Below are positions 50,089-59,777 of a stretch of 64,000 bases of DNA, one piece after another. Numbering within the stretch: the stretch's first letter is position 1; every line of letters begins with the position of its first letter. The notes under the pieces are model-generated. The model was not told where the DNA came from, did not search any database, and saw nothing but the letters and a program-made list of their open reading frames with translations. A program made the translations under genes and the position numbers. Source of the stretch: Caballeronia sp. M1242 (GTDB taxonomy: Bacteria > Pseudomonadota > Gammaproteobacteria > Burkholderiales > Burkholderiaceae); contig NZ_CP071129.1 of assembly GCF_017220215.1 (NCBI RefSeq), positions 186,001 to 250,000 on the forward strand, written 5' to 3'.

Positions 50089-50726
50089 AGCAGTTGATGA
50101 TGCTGCATGTAGTGATGCACGACGTCGATACGTGCGCCTGCGTCGAGCAGTTCCATCAGCTTCTGGCGGGAGCGCATCGGAATCGGCAGGATTTCGGAGA
50201 GCCGGTTCGAGACCCACGTGGGATCGTCCAGCAGAAACGGCTCGATGAACGGCAGGTTCTCCGGCTCCCGCGTCTTGATGGCCTCGATGATCCGTTCGAG
50301 CACTTCTGCGCACGCGCCGAACTTGGCGAGCGTCTCGGCGCCTTGCAGCGGCCGGTCGTCGCCATATAGCTCGGCGGTGCCGACGAGCAGATTGCTGGCC
50401 TCCACGCGATGCGAAAGCAGCCGGAATCGCTCAGTGCCGCGCGCCTGCACGAGTAGCAGGCCGAAGGTATCGACATCGCACTCGATGATTTCCGCGAGGC
50501 AGCCCACGTTCTCGGGCACCGACGGATCCCCGGGCGACGCGATCTCGTGCCCGCTCTTCAGCAGACACACGCCGAACGGCGTCTTCTCGCGCAGGCAGGC
50601 GCGCGCCATGTCGAGATAACGTGCCTCGAAAATCTTGAGCGGCAGAAGCCCGCCGGGGAAAAGCACGGTGTGCAGCGGAAACAGCGGCACGTCGAAGAGA
50701 ACGGGACTCGCGGGATTCGAGGACAT
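50085..50726 (-). CDS. LON substrate-binding-domain protein
   Basis: The 213-aa product is the N-terminal (substrate-recognition) domain of Lon alone: VPLFPLHTVLFPGGLLPLKIFEARY, FGVCLLKSGHE and a helical C-terminal half. It lacks the AAA+ and protease parts. Such proteins may act as adaptors, but no function is established. ATG 50726 is preferred over 50789. It follows rapZ. Confidence 0.92.
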   Translation of the reverse strand: MSSNPASPVLFDVPLFPLHTVLFPGGLLPLKIFEARYLDMARACLREKTPFGVCLLKSGHEIASPGDPSVPENVGCLAEIIECDVDTFGLLLVQARGTERFRLLSHRVEASNLLVGTAELYGDDRPLQGAETLAKFGACAEVLERIIEAIKTREPENLPFIEPFLLDDPTWVSNRLSEILPIPMRSRQKLMELLDAGARIDVVHHYMQHHQLL

Positions 50727-50760
50727 CGCACCCCTCCAGGGTGGACCGCCGGCGCGGCGA

Positions 50761-51657
50761 TCAGGTTCGCGTGGTGCTCGCGCTCTCATCTACGGGGATG
50801 GGCGCGTCACGATGCCGCACGATCACGGTTGCAGCGTCGCGAAAGCGCGCGGCGAGCGCCTCCGCGATATACACCGAGCGATGCTGCCCGCCCGTGCACC
50901 CGATCGCGACGGTGAGATAGCTGCGGTTGTCGTCGCGAAAACGCGGCAGCCATTTGCCGACGAAGCCGCCGATATCGTCGATCATCTCGCCGACCATCGG
51001 CTGGGCCGAGAGATAGTCGATGATCGGCTGATCGCAGCCGGTGAACGGGCGCAACTCGCGGTCGTAATACGGGTTCGGCAGCGTGCGCACGTCGAAAACG
51101 AGATCGGCGTCGAGCGGCACGCCGCGTTTGAATCCGAACGATTCGAACATCAACGTGAGATCGGCGGCGTCCGTTTCGACGAAGCGCCGGACCCACGCGC
51201 GCAGCACGTTCGCGCGCAGATTGCTCGTGTCGATCTGATGCCCGTATTCCGCGAGACCCGCGACGAGTTCGCGCTCCCGCTCGATGGCTTCGCCAAGCGA
51301 ATTCAGCACGCCCACGCTCGCGTCGTGCCCCGGCGGACCGGACAGCGGATGACGGCGGCGCGTCTCCGAGAAGCGTTGAATGAGCGCCTGCGTGCTGGCA
51401 TTGAGGAACAGCACGCGCAGGTCGTAGGCTTTCGTAAGGTTGTCGATGATGGACGGAACTTCGTCGAGCGACAGGCTGGAACGCGCGTCGATCGCGACGG
51501 CGAGACGTTGCTGCCCCTCGCTTGCGAGATAGGCGGCGAGTTCGGGCAGAAAGCGCGGAGGCAGATTGTCGACGCAGTAGTAGCCGCCGTCTTCGAGCGC
51601 ATTGAGCGCGACGGACTTGCCGGAGCCGGAAATGCCGGTAATCAGGATGATACGCAT
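50761..51657 (-). CDS. rapZ: RNase adapter protein RapZ
   Basis: RapZ binds GlcN-6-P and guides RNase E to small RNAs that control glucosamine-6-phosphate synthase in enterics. The 298-aa product has the P-loop [22 protein letters not shown], and the C-terminal RNA/GlcN6P-binding domain with [15 protein letters not shown]. It is in the rpoN-hpf-ptsN-hprK-rapZ cluster. Confidence 0.96.
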   Translation of the reverse strand: MRIILITGISGSGKSVALNALEDGGYYCVDNLPPRFLPELAAYLASEGQQRLAVAIDARSSLSLDEVPSIIDNLTKAYDLRVLFLNASTQALIQRFSETRRRHPLSGPPGHDASVGVLNSLGEAIERERELVAGLAEYGHQIDTSNLRANVLRAWVRRFVETDAADLTLMFESFGFKRGVPLDADLVFDVRTLPNPYYDRELRPFTGCDQPIIDYLSAQPMVGEMIDDIGGFVGKWLPRFRDDNRSYLTVAIGCTGGQHRSVYIAEALAARFRDAATVIVRHRDAPIPVDESASTTRT

Positions 51658-51736
51658 GGAAGTGTGCTCGTTCGCTTCATCTTAGCACCAGCGTATCGTA
51701 CGGACTTCGTGCGGATTCCGTGAAGACGCGCGGGCT

Positions 51737-52705
51737 TCAGATGAGTTTGCCGGGAAACTGGCTGTCCGGGTCCTGCATGGCAAGCCGCTGACGGTCCATG
51801 AAATCGCGCAAGGTGTCGATGCCGCGCAATTGCAGAATCGTGTTGCGCACTGCCGCTTCCACCAGCACAGCAAGGTTGCGGCCTGCGGCGACTTGAATCG
51901 TCACTTTGCTGATGGGCAGGCCGAGCACGTCGACGGTCTGACTTTCGAGCGGCAGGCGCTGGAATTCGCCGTCCGGGCGGCGTACGAGCTGCACGATCAG
52001 CTTGAGCTTCATCTTGCGGCGCACCGCGGTCTCGCCGAAGATGGTCTTGATATCGAGCAGGCCGAGGCCGCGCACTTCCAGCAGGTTTTGCAGAAGCGGC
52101 GGGCAGCGTCCTTCGACGAAATCGGGACCGAGACGCACGAAATCGACGGCGTCGTCGGCAACGAGTCCGTGGCCGCGGCTGATGAGTTCGAGGCCGAGTT
52201 CGCTCTTGCCGAGGCCGGAATCGCCCGTCAGCAGCACGCCCATGCCGAGAATGTCGATGAACACGCCGTGCAGCGTGGCGCGCGGCGCGAGAATGCGCGA
52301 CATGTACGCGCGCAGACTGTCGATGACGGCCGCCGCCGACATGCGCGTGGTGAAAAGCGGCGTCGACGAGCGCGTGCAGCGAAGCACGAGTTCGGGCGGC
52401 GCGCCCACTTCGCCCGCGACCACGAGAAACGGCGGCTCCAGCGCGATCAGCTCGGCCATGTGGCGCGAGCGGTCTTCGTCGGATTGACGCTGGTAGTAGT
52501 TGATCTCGGCGTCGCCCAGCACCTGAATGCGGTTCGGGTGGATGAGATTCAGGTGGCCGACGAGGTCGGCGCTCGACGTTGCGTTCGCCACCGTTTCGCT
52601 CGAGAACCCGCGTTCCCAGCCTTCATGCCCGGTGAGCCAACTGAGCTTCAGAGCGGCGGCGTTGTCGTCGAAAATACTTTGGGCGTTGATGCTGGACGTA
52701 TCCAT
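51737..52705 (-). CDS. hprK: HPr kinase/phosphorylase
   Basis: HprK phosphorylates or dephosphorylates HPr at Ser46. The 322-aa product has an N-terminal regulatory domain, the P-loop [18 protein letters not shown] and the signature [22 protein letters not shown] 52705 ([12 protein letters not shown]) is chosen over an open frame extending to 52831. In proteobacteria it accompanies ptsN and rapZ and acts in the nitrogen-related PTS. Confidence 0.96.
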   Translation of the reverse strand: MDTSSINAQSIFDDNAAALKLSWLTGHEGWERGFSSETVANATSSADLVGHLNLIHPNRIQVLGDAEINYYQRQSDEDRSRHMAELIALEPPFLVVAGEVGAPPELVLRCTRSSTPLFTTRMSAAAVIDSLRAYMSRILAPRATLHGVFIDILGMGVLLTGDSGLGKSELGLELISRGHGLVADDAVDFVRLGPDFVEGRCPPLLQNLLEVRGLGLLDIKTIFGETAVRRKMKLKLIVQLVRRPDGEFQRLPLESQTVDVLGLPISKVTIQVAAGRNLAVLVEAAVRNTILQLRGIDTLRDFMDRQRLAMQDPDSQFPGKLI

Positions 52706-52898
52706 GAGGCCGGAACTCCGTTGGAAGCCGGGAGCAGCCTTCGCGTGACGAAGCCTGTGCTTCGATTCGCCGCATGGCGCTGCGTTTGACCGATTGTGCC
52801 GCAGAAGCACCGCGCATGCGAGACGCGTCAAAAGCGCGCGAGCGGCGCGGCGTGCTTGTTACGCTTCTGAGATGCGGCGGCCCGCGTCTATGCGGCGA

Positions 52899-53354
52899 TT
52901 ACGGTTGCCATTGCGTGAGCACCTGATACAGCGCCTCGCGGTCTTCTTCCTTGTGCAGACGCTCGCGCGCTTCGCTGTCGGAGAGCAGTTGCGCGATCTC
53001 CGACAGAATTTCGAGGTGCTGCTGCGTGGCCTGTTCGGGCACGAGCAGGAAAATGAGTAGCGACACCGGCTGACCGTCGGGCGATTCGAACGCAACCGGC
53101 TCGGCCAGGCGCACAAAGGCGGCGAGCGGCTGCTTCAGCCCCTTGATGCGGCCGTGCGGAATGGCGACGCCTTCGCCTAGCCCGGTCGAACCCAGGCGCT
53201 CGCGGGCGAAGAGGTTGTCGGTGACGATGCTGCGGGCGATGCCGTTCTGGTTCTCGAAAATTAGGCCCGCTTGCTCGAATACACGCTTCTTGCTGGTGAC
53301 GGACAGTCCGAGAACCACGTTCTCGATGGGAAGAAATTTGGCTAAACGATTCAT
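52899..53354 (-). CDS. ptsN: PTS IIA-like nitrogen-regulatory protein
   Basis: EIIA-Ntr is a phosphoacceptor that regulates potassium transport and other processes. The 151-aa product has the PTS EIIA type-2 motif GEGVAIPHGRIKG containing the phospho-His. ATG 53354 (MNRLAKFLPIENV) is preferred to 53390. It lies upstream of hprK, with hpf and rpoN further upstream. Confidence 0.95.
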   Translation of the reverse strand: MNRLAKFLPIENVVLGLSVTSKKRVFEQAGLIFENQNGIARSIVTDNLFARERLGSTGLGEGVAIPHGRIKGLKQPLAAFVRLAEPVAFESPDGQPVSLLIFLLVPEQATQQHLEILSEIAQLLSDSEARERLHKEEDREALYQVLTQWQP

Positions 53355-53494
53355 GTTGGCAGGCTGATGCGTGGCCTGATAGCTCCTCATCGTGGCTGCT
53401 GTCTGAAAGCGCTCACGGCGATGGTGTACGGAAGATGCGCTTGCGGCGTTCCCCGCGGCGTTACTGTACTGCGGACCCCGATCATAACCGGCTC

Positions 53495-53500
53495 ATTATA
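53495..53500 (-). promoter_or_regulatory. Possible -10 element for ptsN-hprK-rapZ
   Basis: Minus-strand TATAAT at 53500-53495 sits 141 bp before the ptsN start, in the 385-bp gap after hpf (53355-53739). With the hpf terminator at 53612-53640 upstream, a separate ptsN promoter is expected. No strong -35 is seen; the rest of the gap shows no gene. Confidence 0.45.
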
Positions 53501-53611
53501 GAACAGCGGAAAGCACGATGGTGCGGCGCGCCATTGCAGTCGCCGCAATCGAATGTGCAGTACAAAGCCCGGAAAATCAATGCTTTGTGCCACGCCGACA
53601 TGCACTATGCA

Positions 53612-53640
53612 ACAAAAACGCCGCCAATGGGCGGCGTTTG
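53612..53640 (-). terminator. Intrinsic terminator after hpf
   Basis: Minus-strand AAACGCCGCC, loop CATT, GGCGGCGTTT followed by TTGTT. Confidence 0.85.
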
Positions 53641-53739
53641 TCCGAAGCGGGCGTTTCTCTGGCGCTTTTCGATTCGAGGAATGCCTCGAATCGCGCCCGC
53701 CGATGCCCGGCGGGCTGCGCCGCTTCGCGCGCCTGCCGC

Positions 53740-54099
53740 TTAAGGCAAGGGCGCTTCCAGTCCGCGCGCTTCTTCGCGGTACTTCGCGGCTTCGTGCGCG
53801 TGCCCCTGGATCTTGTCCTTGTGGCGGATCACCTGGCGATCCAGCTTGTCGACCATCAGGTCGATGGCCGCGTACATATCAGCGTCACAACTCTCGATGA
53901 AAATGTCCTTGCCCTTCAAGTGCAGATTGATTTCCGCCTTGTTGCGCTTGTCCTTGTCCCTATGAGTGTCGACCGAGAGGACAACGTTGCCGTCCATCAC
54001 CTGATCAAAATGACGGAGCACTCTGTCCAGCTTCGTGATCACAAACTCGCGCAACGCAGGCGTCAATTCGAGGTGGTGTCCACTGATCTTCAGATTCAT
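53740..54099 (-). CDS. hpf: Ribosome hibernation-promoting factor HPF
   Basis: HPF binds the 30S decoding site and promotes inactive 100S ribosome dimers in stationary phase. The 119-aa product (start [20 protein letters not shown]) is the short form with the conserved basic patch [20 protein letters not shown] and [16 protein letters not shown]. The frame extends to 54132, but the ATG at 54099 matches the family. It follows rpoN, as in most proteobacteria. Confidence 0.96.
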   Translation of the reverse strand: MNLKISGHHLELTPALREFVITKLDRVLRHFDQVMDGNVVLSVDTHRDKDKRNKAEINLHLKGKDIFIESCDADMYAAIDLMVDKLDRQVIRHKDKIQGHAHEAAKYREEARGLEAPLP

Positions 54100-54281
54100 A
54101 GTTGCTCTCCAAGCTAAGGGCCGTTGAATCACGGCGGCTCGTCCGATACCGGTCGGCTACGCGTCCCGCCGTGCACGATGTTTGTACGCGCAAGGAACGG
54201 GCCGCTTGGCCGGCTCGTCCGCGCTTTCGCGATGCGGCCGGTAAAAGTCCACCGCGGTATGCGGTGAACCACAGAGACGGG

Positions 54282-55799
54282 TCAAAGAGACTTGCGCAGA
54301 TTGACTGCGGGGATTTTCAGCGCCTCGCGGTACTTGGCGACGGTGCGCCGCGCAACCACGAAGCCTTGTTCCGCCAGCAGTTCGGCGATGCGGCTGTCTG
54401 AAAGAGGAGTTTTGGGGTCTTCCGCTCCTATCAGTTGCTTGATGAGGGCCCGGATCGCCGTGGACGATGCGGCGCCGCCCGTGTCGGTGGAAACGTGCGA
54501 TCCAAAGAAGTACTTAAATTCAAGCGTCCCGAATGGGGTGAGCATGTACTTCCCGGTAGTCACACGGGAAACCGTCGATTCGTGTAAACCCAGCGTATCA
54601 GCAATCTCCCGCAAAACCAAGGGCCGCATGGCGATTTCACCATGCGCAAAAAAGTTCTTCTGACGCTCGACGATCGCCTGCGCGACGCGAAGAATCGTCT
54701 CGAAACGCTGCTGGATATTCTTGATCAGCCAGCGTGCTTCCTGAAGCTGTTGACGCAGTGAACCGCTGCCCGGATCGCCACGGTTATTGCGCAAAATGTT
54801 CGCGTACAGATGGTTGATCCGCAGCCGCGGCACGATCTCCGGATTCAGTTCCGCGGTCCATCCGCTGGCGGACTTGCGCACCAGAATGTCCGGCACCACG
54901 TAGTCCGCTTCACTCTTGCCGTATGCGGCGCCGGGAAACGGCTCCAGCGACCGGATCAGCACGTGCGCGTCCCGCAGCGCGTCGTCGCTTGCCTTCAGTT
55001 GCTTGCGCAAGCGCGTGAAGTCGCGCGCGGCGAGCAGTTCCAGATGGTTCGTGACGATTTCGAGCGCAAGCGTGCGCGTGGGCGACGGATCGAGCCGCAG
55101 CAATTGCAGCTTCAGACACTCCGACGCCGACCGGCCGCCGACACCCGGCGGATCGAAACTCTGGAGCAAGGCCAATGCCGCGCTGAGTTCGTCGACATCG
55201 ACTTCGAGTTCGTCCGGCAAATCCGCCTGAATTTCGTCGAGCGACGACGTGAGATACCCGTCCTCATCCAGCGATTCGATCAGGAACGTGATCAGCGCGC
55301 GGTCGCGCTGATTCGCCTGCGTCATGCGCAGTTGCGCGGTGAGATGGTCGCGCAGCGTCGTCGTCGATTCGTGGATTTGCAGCGGCGGGAGGTCGTCGTC
55401 GTCGGAGGCGTTGTTCGAGCGGCCGTAGTCTTCCAGATTCCAGTTGCTCGAATCTGTGCCGCCGTCGGATGACAGGCCGTTGTACTCGTCGACGCCCTGC
55501 GGCTCGCTGCTTTCCGATCGTTCGGAACTCGACGAACTCGACGTGGAGCCGTTGCTCATCATCGGCTCGGGCGCGGCGCTGCTCGCGCCGGCCGTGGCAA
55601 TCAGCGAACCGTCCGCGGCCACGCGAAGCGGACTCGCGATCCAGTCGTCGTCGTTTTCCAGCAGCGGGTTTTGCGCGACGGCCATTGCCACTTCCTGCTG
55701 CAGTTCGAGCGTCGACAACTGCAGCAGCCGGATGGACTGCTGTAGTTGCGGGGTGAGCGCAAGATGCTGCGATAGGCGAAGTTGGAGGCTGGCTTTCAT
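54282..55799 (-). CDS. rpoN: RNA polymerase sigma-54 factor
   Basis: Sigma-54 directs transcription of nitrogen and other genes that need enhancer-binding ATPases. The 505-aa product has the Gln-rich region I ([20 protein letters not shown]), an acidic region II (around 55-130), the core-binding domain, the HTH region ([15 protein letters not shown]) and the RpoN box [10 protein letters not shown] near the C-terminus. It follows lptB with a hairpin between; hpf comes next. Confidence 0.97.
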   Translation of the reverse strand: MKASLQLRLSQHLALTPQLQQSIRLLQLSTLELQQEVAMAVAQNPLLENDDDWIASPLRVAADGSLIATAGASSAAPEPMMSNGSTSSSSSSERSESSEPQGVDEYNGLSSDGGTDSSNWNLEDYGRSNNASDDDDLPPLQIHESTTTLRDHLTAQLRMTQANQRDRALITFLIESLDEDGYLTSSLDEIQADLPDELEVDVDELSAALALLQSFDPPGVGGRSASECLKLQLLRLDPSPTRTLALEIVTNHLELLAARDFTRLRKQLKASDDALRDAHVLIRSLEPFPGAAYGKSEADYVVPDILVRKSASGWTAELNPEIVPRLRINHLYANILRNNRGDPGSGSLRQQLQEARWLIKNIQQRFETILRVAQAIVERQKNFFAHGEIAMRPLVLREIADTLGLHESTVSRVTTGKYMLTPFGTLEFKYFFGSHVSTDTGGAASSTAIRALIKQLIGAEDPKTPLSDSRIAELLAEQGFVVARRTVAKYREALKIPAVNLRKSL

Positions 55800-55869
55800 G
55801 GCAAGGTTTTATTTCATTGTAGAGAGTTTGCCACGCGCGCGAAACCTCGCGGCCAATCCAAAATTAGCG

Positions 55870-55901
55870 TAAAAAAGCGCGTGCCGCCTCGAGGGCGGCA
55901 C
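55870..55901 (-). terminator. Candidate terminator between lptB and rpoN
   Basis: GTGCCGCC-N5-GGCGGCAC (55881-55901) on the minus strand is followed, after GCGC, by TTTTTT. The 4-nt gap makes it a weaker terminator, so read-through into rpoN may occur. Confidence 0.55.
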
Positions 55902-55971
55902 GTAAGTTTTGCTGTTCTCGCTCGATGCAGTGCGGTAAATCGCCGCATGCGCCGCGCGCCTGGCGTCGGCG

Positions 55972-56754
55972 CTACATGCGGAAATGCTCGCCGAGATACA
56001 CGCGTCGCACGTTCTCATTCTCGATGATCTCGCTCGGCGCGCCGGCCGCCAGCACGCTGCCGTCGCTGATGATGTAAGCGTGATCGCAAATGCCGAGCGT
56101 CTCGCGCACGTTGTGGTCCGTGATCAGCACGCCGATGTTGCGCTGCTTCAGGAACTTCACGATCTTCTGGATTTCGAGCACGGCGATCGGATCGACGCCC
56201 GCGAAGGGCTCATCGAGCAAAATGAAGCTGGGATTCGTCGCGAGCGCCCGCGCGATTTCCACGCGCCGCCGCTCGCCGCCCGACAGCGAGAGCGCCGGAT
56301 TTTCTCGCAGATGCGCAATCTGCAGTTCGTCGAGGAGGGCCTCCGCGCGCTGCGTGATGCCGTCCTTCGACAGCCGCTTGCCCGATTCGTCCGTCTGCAG
56401 TTCCAGCACGGCGCGAATGTTCTGCTCAACGGTGAGCTTGCGAAACACGGACGCTTCCTGCGGCAGATAAGACAGCCCGAGATGCGCGCGCTGATGGATC
56501 GGCAGCAGGCTGATGGACTTGCCGTCGAGATCGATCTCGCCCGCGTCGAGCGGCACGAGGCCGACGATCATATAGAACGACGTGGTCTTGCCCGCGCCGT
56601 TCGGGCCGAGCAGACCGACCACTTCGCCGCTCTTCACGTCGAGCGAGACGTCCTTCACGACGGTGCGCGAACCGTACCGCTTCTTCAGATTGCGGACGAC
56701 GAGCGAACTCGACTTGCCGTCCGGCTTGCTTGGGGACATGGCGGGCGAATTCAC
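55972..56754 (-). CDS. lptB: LPS export ABC transporter ATPase LptB
   Basis: LptB powers extraction of LPS by LptFG at the inner membrane. The 260-aa product has Walker [18 protein letters not shown], the signature [18 protein letters not shown], Walker [16 protein letters not shown] and an H-loop TDHN. The start GTG overlaps the lptA stop (GTGA); ATG 56739 is an alternative. Confidence 0.96.
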   Translation of the reverse strand: MNSPAMSPSKPDGKSSSLVVRNLKKRYGSRTVVKDVSLDVKSGEVVGLLGPNGAGKTTSFYMIVGLVPLDAGEIDLDGKSISLLPIHQRAHLGLSYLPQEASVFRKLTVEQNIRAVLELQTDESGKRLSKDGITQRAEALLDELQIAHLRENPALSLSGGERRRVEIARALATNPSFILLDEPFAGVDPIAVLEIQKIVKFLKQRNIGVLITDHNVRETLGICDHAYIISDGSVLAAGAPSEIIENENVRRVYLGEHFRM

Positions 56755-57461
56755 TGCTGCGGCGTTCCTTGAATAGTGTTCGACGGCGCGAGGGTCGCGG
56801 GCGAGCCGTTGAGCGGCGCGGCGCCGCCGGAGCGGGGCGCGAGCATCGCGCGAACGCGGCCGCTCGGGTTGCCTGGACCGGCCACGTCCTTGCCGGCGCT
56901 CGCCGTGTAGAAGTCTTTCTGCCCGTCGTACGTGATGACGCTGCCGCGCACTTCGTCCTGAACCGTGGTCAGACCTTGCAGGCGGCGCACCACGGCGCGC
57001 GTCGTGAGCTTGGTGAAGTCGTTCTTGCCGTCATAGTCGATGCGCACGGCATTGCCATCGATGTATTCGTCGACGCCGTCGCGCTTCTGGCGGAAGTACG
57101 AGAGATTGCTGCCGGTGGACGTGCCGGTCGCGTATTGATAGCCCTGCGGATCCTGCGTGACTTCCACGCGATCCGCCTTGATGACGATGGTGCCCTTGGT
57201 CGCGACGACGTGACCGGTGAAGACGTTCTTCTGGTTCAGGTCGTCGTAGGACATGTTGTCCGCTTCGATGTTGAGCGGCTTGTCGCGGTCGGCTTTTTCG
57301 GCGTGCGCGGCGGGCGCGAAGCCCGCGAGCGGCAGCGCGACGAACGCGGCGGCGGCTGCGGCCAGCGCGGCCCGCATCACACGCCTCACGCGCGCGGAGG
57401 TGCGATGCGCGAACGTTGCGCCCGCGGGGCCGCCATCGGGACGAGAGATGCTGTGGTTCAT
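56751..57461 (-). CDS. lptA: LPS transport periplasmic protein LptA
   Basis: LptA forms the periplasmic bridge that carries LPS to LptD. From ATG 57461 the 236-aa product has a long basic N-terminus, a signal peptide ending APAAHA, then the OstA/LptA jelly-roll with [20 protein letters not shown] and [18 protein letters not shown] at 57494 overlapping the lptC stop would add 11 residues. The C-terminal tail is low-complexity. It overlaps lptB by 4 bp. Confidence 0.93.
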   Translation of the reverse strand: MNHSISRPDGGPAGATFAHRTSARVRRVMRAALAAAAAAFVALPLAGFAPAAHAEKADRDKPLNIEADNMSYDDLNQKNVFTGHVVATKGTIVIKADRVEVTQDPQGYQYATGTSTGSNLSYFRQKRDGVDEYIDGNAVRIDYDGKNDFTKLTTRAVVRRLQGLTTVQDEVRGSVITYDGQKDFYTASAGKDVAGPGNPSGRVRAMLAPRSGGAAPLNGSPATLAPSNTIQGTPQQ

Positions 57462-57490
57462 GCAGTCAAGATCAGGATGGAATCCCGGGT

Positions 57491-58093
57491 TCACTTGGAG
57501 GAGCCGCCATTGATATCCGTGGCCGCGATCGCGCCGCGCACGTTACCGAAGAGCTTCATTTCCCGGGTGACGTTGTTGTAATTCATGCCGTTGGCGGTCA
57601 TCACAGACGGACCGCGCTGAAGTTTAACCGGCTTTTCCGTTTCGATGACATCGTCGTTCACCAGCACGCGAAAATGCTGCGAATCCGCCTGCATCTGCGG
57701 ATCGCCGTAACCGGCCGCGCGCAGGATGCGGGCGTTCTCGTAGAGATCGACGATGGACACGTCGCCGTTCACCGTGCCGCGCTGTGCGGTGGCCGTCACG
57801 ATCGGCTTTTGCGGCTGGAACATGCGCACGGCGGGCAGCGTCAGGTCGCTGTTCTCGTCGTCCTCGTAATGGACCATGGATTTGGCAGTCAGCCGGTACT
57901 GCGTCGTGCCGGTGGAATCCAGTTCGGAGACGGAGAAGTTATCCGCGAAGTAGTCGGGCGTGTGGCGCTTGGGCTGCTCCGGCGCTTGGGGCGCGGACGG
58001 CAGCGTAGCCTGCAACAGCCAGTACGTGATGCCCGCGAGCGCCGCCATCGCGAGAAGCGGCAACAGCGAGGCGAGGCGTCGGGTGGGCGGCAT
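57491..58093 (-). CDS. lptC: LPS export system protein LptC
   Basis: LptC is the bitopic inner-membrane protein that links LptBFG to LptA. From ATG 58093 (MPPTRRLASLLPLLAMAALA) the 200-aa product has one N-terminal helix and the LptC fold (YFADNFSVSELDSTGTTQYR, then GDVSIVDLYENARI). It lies 4 bp after kdsC in the kdsD-kdsC-lptCAB operon. Confidence 0.94.
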   Translation of the reverse strand: MPPTRRLASLLPLLAMAALAGITYWLLQATLPSAPQAPEQPKRHTPDYFADNFSVSELDSTGTTQYRLTAKSMVHYEDDENSDLTLPAVRMFQPQKPIVTATAQRGTVNGDVSIVDLYENARILRAAGYGDPQMQADSQHFRVLVNDDVIETEKPVKLQRGPSVMTANGMNYNNVTREMKLFGNVRGAIAATDINGGSSK

Positions 58094-58097
58094 GGCG

Positions 58098-58634
58098 TCA
58101 GTCTCCGAGCGCCGCCGCGAGCAGCGCGTCATAGCGATCCTGCGCGCGCAGAATCGCATCGCATACTTCGCGCACGGCGCCGTGGCCGCCGCGTGCTTCG
58201 GTGACCCAATGCACGCGCTCTTTCACTTCCGCGTGCGCGTTGGCCGGCGCGGCTGCGAATCCGCAGCGGCGCATGACGGCGAGATCGGGCCAGTCGTCGC
58301 CCATGTAGCCGCATTCGGCGGCGGAGATGCCGGTTGCATCGAGCAATTGCGCGAGCGCCACCGTCTTGTCCGCGACGCCCTGATAAAGATGCGTGATGCC
58401 CAGTTCCTTGGCCCGCGCCGCGACGATTCCCGACTGCCGCCCGGTGATGATCGCCGTCTGCACGCCGATGCGTTCGAGCAGCTTCACGCCGTGGCCGTCG
58501 AGCGAATTGAACGACTTCATGGTGTCGCCTTCGGCGCTGAAGTACAGGCTGCCGTCGGTGAAAACGCCGTCGACGTCGAACACCATCAGCTTGATGCGGC
58601 TCGCGCGCTCGGCGGGGAAAGGCTTCTGCGCCAT
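58098..58634 (-). CDS. kdsC: 3-deoxy-D-manno-octulosonate 8-phosphate phosphatase
   Basis: KdsC removes phosphate from Kdo-8-P in LPS core synthesis. The 178-aa HAD enzyme has motif I VFDVDGVFTDGSLYF, IITGRQSGIVAARAKELGI and the Mg motif GYMGDDWPDLAVM. Its start overlaps the kdsD stop by 1 bp, and lptC follows. Confidence 0.97.
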   Translation of the reverse strand: MAQKPFPAERASRIKLMVFDVDGVFTDGSLYFSAEGDTMKSFNSLDGHGVKLLERIGVQTAIITGRQSGIVAARAKELGITHLYQGVADKTVALAQLLDATGISAAECGYMGDDWPDLAVMRRCGFAAAPANAHAEVKERVHWVTEARGGHGAVREVCDAILRAQDRYDALLAAALGD

Positions 58635-59617
58635 CAGATTACCTTCTTGGAGAAGAGGTCGTGCATATTCAGTGCGCCGATCAGCGTCGCATCAGCATCG
58701 ACGACCAGCATCTGATTGATGCGATGGCGCTCCATCAGTTCCACGGCTTCGACCGCGAGATGGTCCGGACCGATGGTGCGCGGATTGCGCGTCATCACGT
58801 CCGCGAGCTTGAGCGAGCGAAAGTCGCCGTCGCGCTGGAGAATGCGGCGCAGGTCGCCGTCCGTGAAGATGCCTTCCACGTGACGATTGCCGTTGATGAC
58901 CGCCGTCATGCCCATGCGCTTCGCGGTGATCTGAAAGAGGGCGTCTGAAACGGTTGCGTCGAGCGGCACGACGGGAACCTCGTCGCCCACGCGCATCACG
59001 TCGCGCACGTAGGTCAGCAAACGCCGGCCGAGCGCGCCGCCGGGATGCGAACGCGCGAAGTCGTCGGGGCCGAAGCCGCGTGCGTCGAGGACCGCGACCG
59101 CGAGCGCGTCGCCGAGCGCCAACGCGGCGGTCGTGCTGGCGGTCGGCGCAAGGTTCATCGGGCAGGCCTCTTTTTCGACGCGTGCGTTCAGGTGCATGTC
59201 CGCGAGTTGCGCGAGGCTCGATTCCGGACGGCCGGTAATGGCGATGAGTTTCGCGCCGAGGCGCTTGATGAGCGGGAGGATGGCGACGAGTTCTTCGGTC
59301 TCGCCGGAGTTCGACAGCGCGATGAAGATGTCGTCGGCGGTGACCATGCCGAGATCGCCGTGGCTGGCTTCAGCCGGATGCACGAAAAACGCCGGCGTGC
59401 CGGTGGACGCCAGCGTGGCAGCGAACTTGCGCGCGACGTGTCCCGACTTTCCGATGCCCGAGACGACCACGCGGCCGCGACAGCCGAGCAAGGCTTCGAC
59501 TGCGTTGGTGAAGTTGTCGTCGAGAAGGTCAGAGAGACCGCGAACTGCGTCCGCTTCGATCTGGATTACGCTGCGAGCCAGCGCCAGTGCCCGGTCGCCA
59601 TTGATTTTCGCTATCAT
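58634..59617 (-). CDS. kdsD: Arabinose-5-phosphate isomerase
   Basis: KdsD converts ribulose-5-P to arabinose-5-P, the first step of Kdo synthesis. The 327-aa product has an SIS domain (VVVSGIGKSGHVARKFAATL, ALSNSGETEELV) and two CBS domains (about 205-325, with GIFTDGDLRR and MVVDADATLIGALNMHDL). A minus-strand TATACT at 59629-59624 lies 7 bp before the ATG, which may mean a very short or absent 5' UTR. Confidence 0.96.
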   Translation of the reverse strand: MIAKINGDRALALARSVIQIEADAVRGLSDLLDDNFTNAVEALLGCRGRVVVSGIGKSGHVARKFAATLASTGTPAFFVHPAEASHGDLGMVTADDIFIALSNSGETEELVAILPLIKRLGAKLIAITGRPESSLAQLADMHLNARVEKEACPMNLAPTASTTAALALGDALAVAVLDARGFGPDDFARSHPGGALGRRLLTYVRDVMRVGDEVPVVPLDATVSDALFQITAKRMGMTAVINGNRHVEGIFTDGDLRRILQRDGDFRSLKLADVMTRNPRTIGPDHLAVEAVELMERHRINQMLVVDADATLIGALNMHDLFSKKVI

Positions 59618-59777
59618 TCGCGGAGTATAGCAAAGGCGATTCTTCGCCGCGCCTTACGGTGCGCGACGCGCCGCCGCTTATCCGCCCCCGCGAGCCCTGG
59701 CATCAGGGGCTTCCCACGACACCGAAAACGCCGCGCCGGACACGTATCGGCGCGCTGACGACGAGGACGCTGGACGG

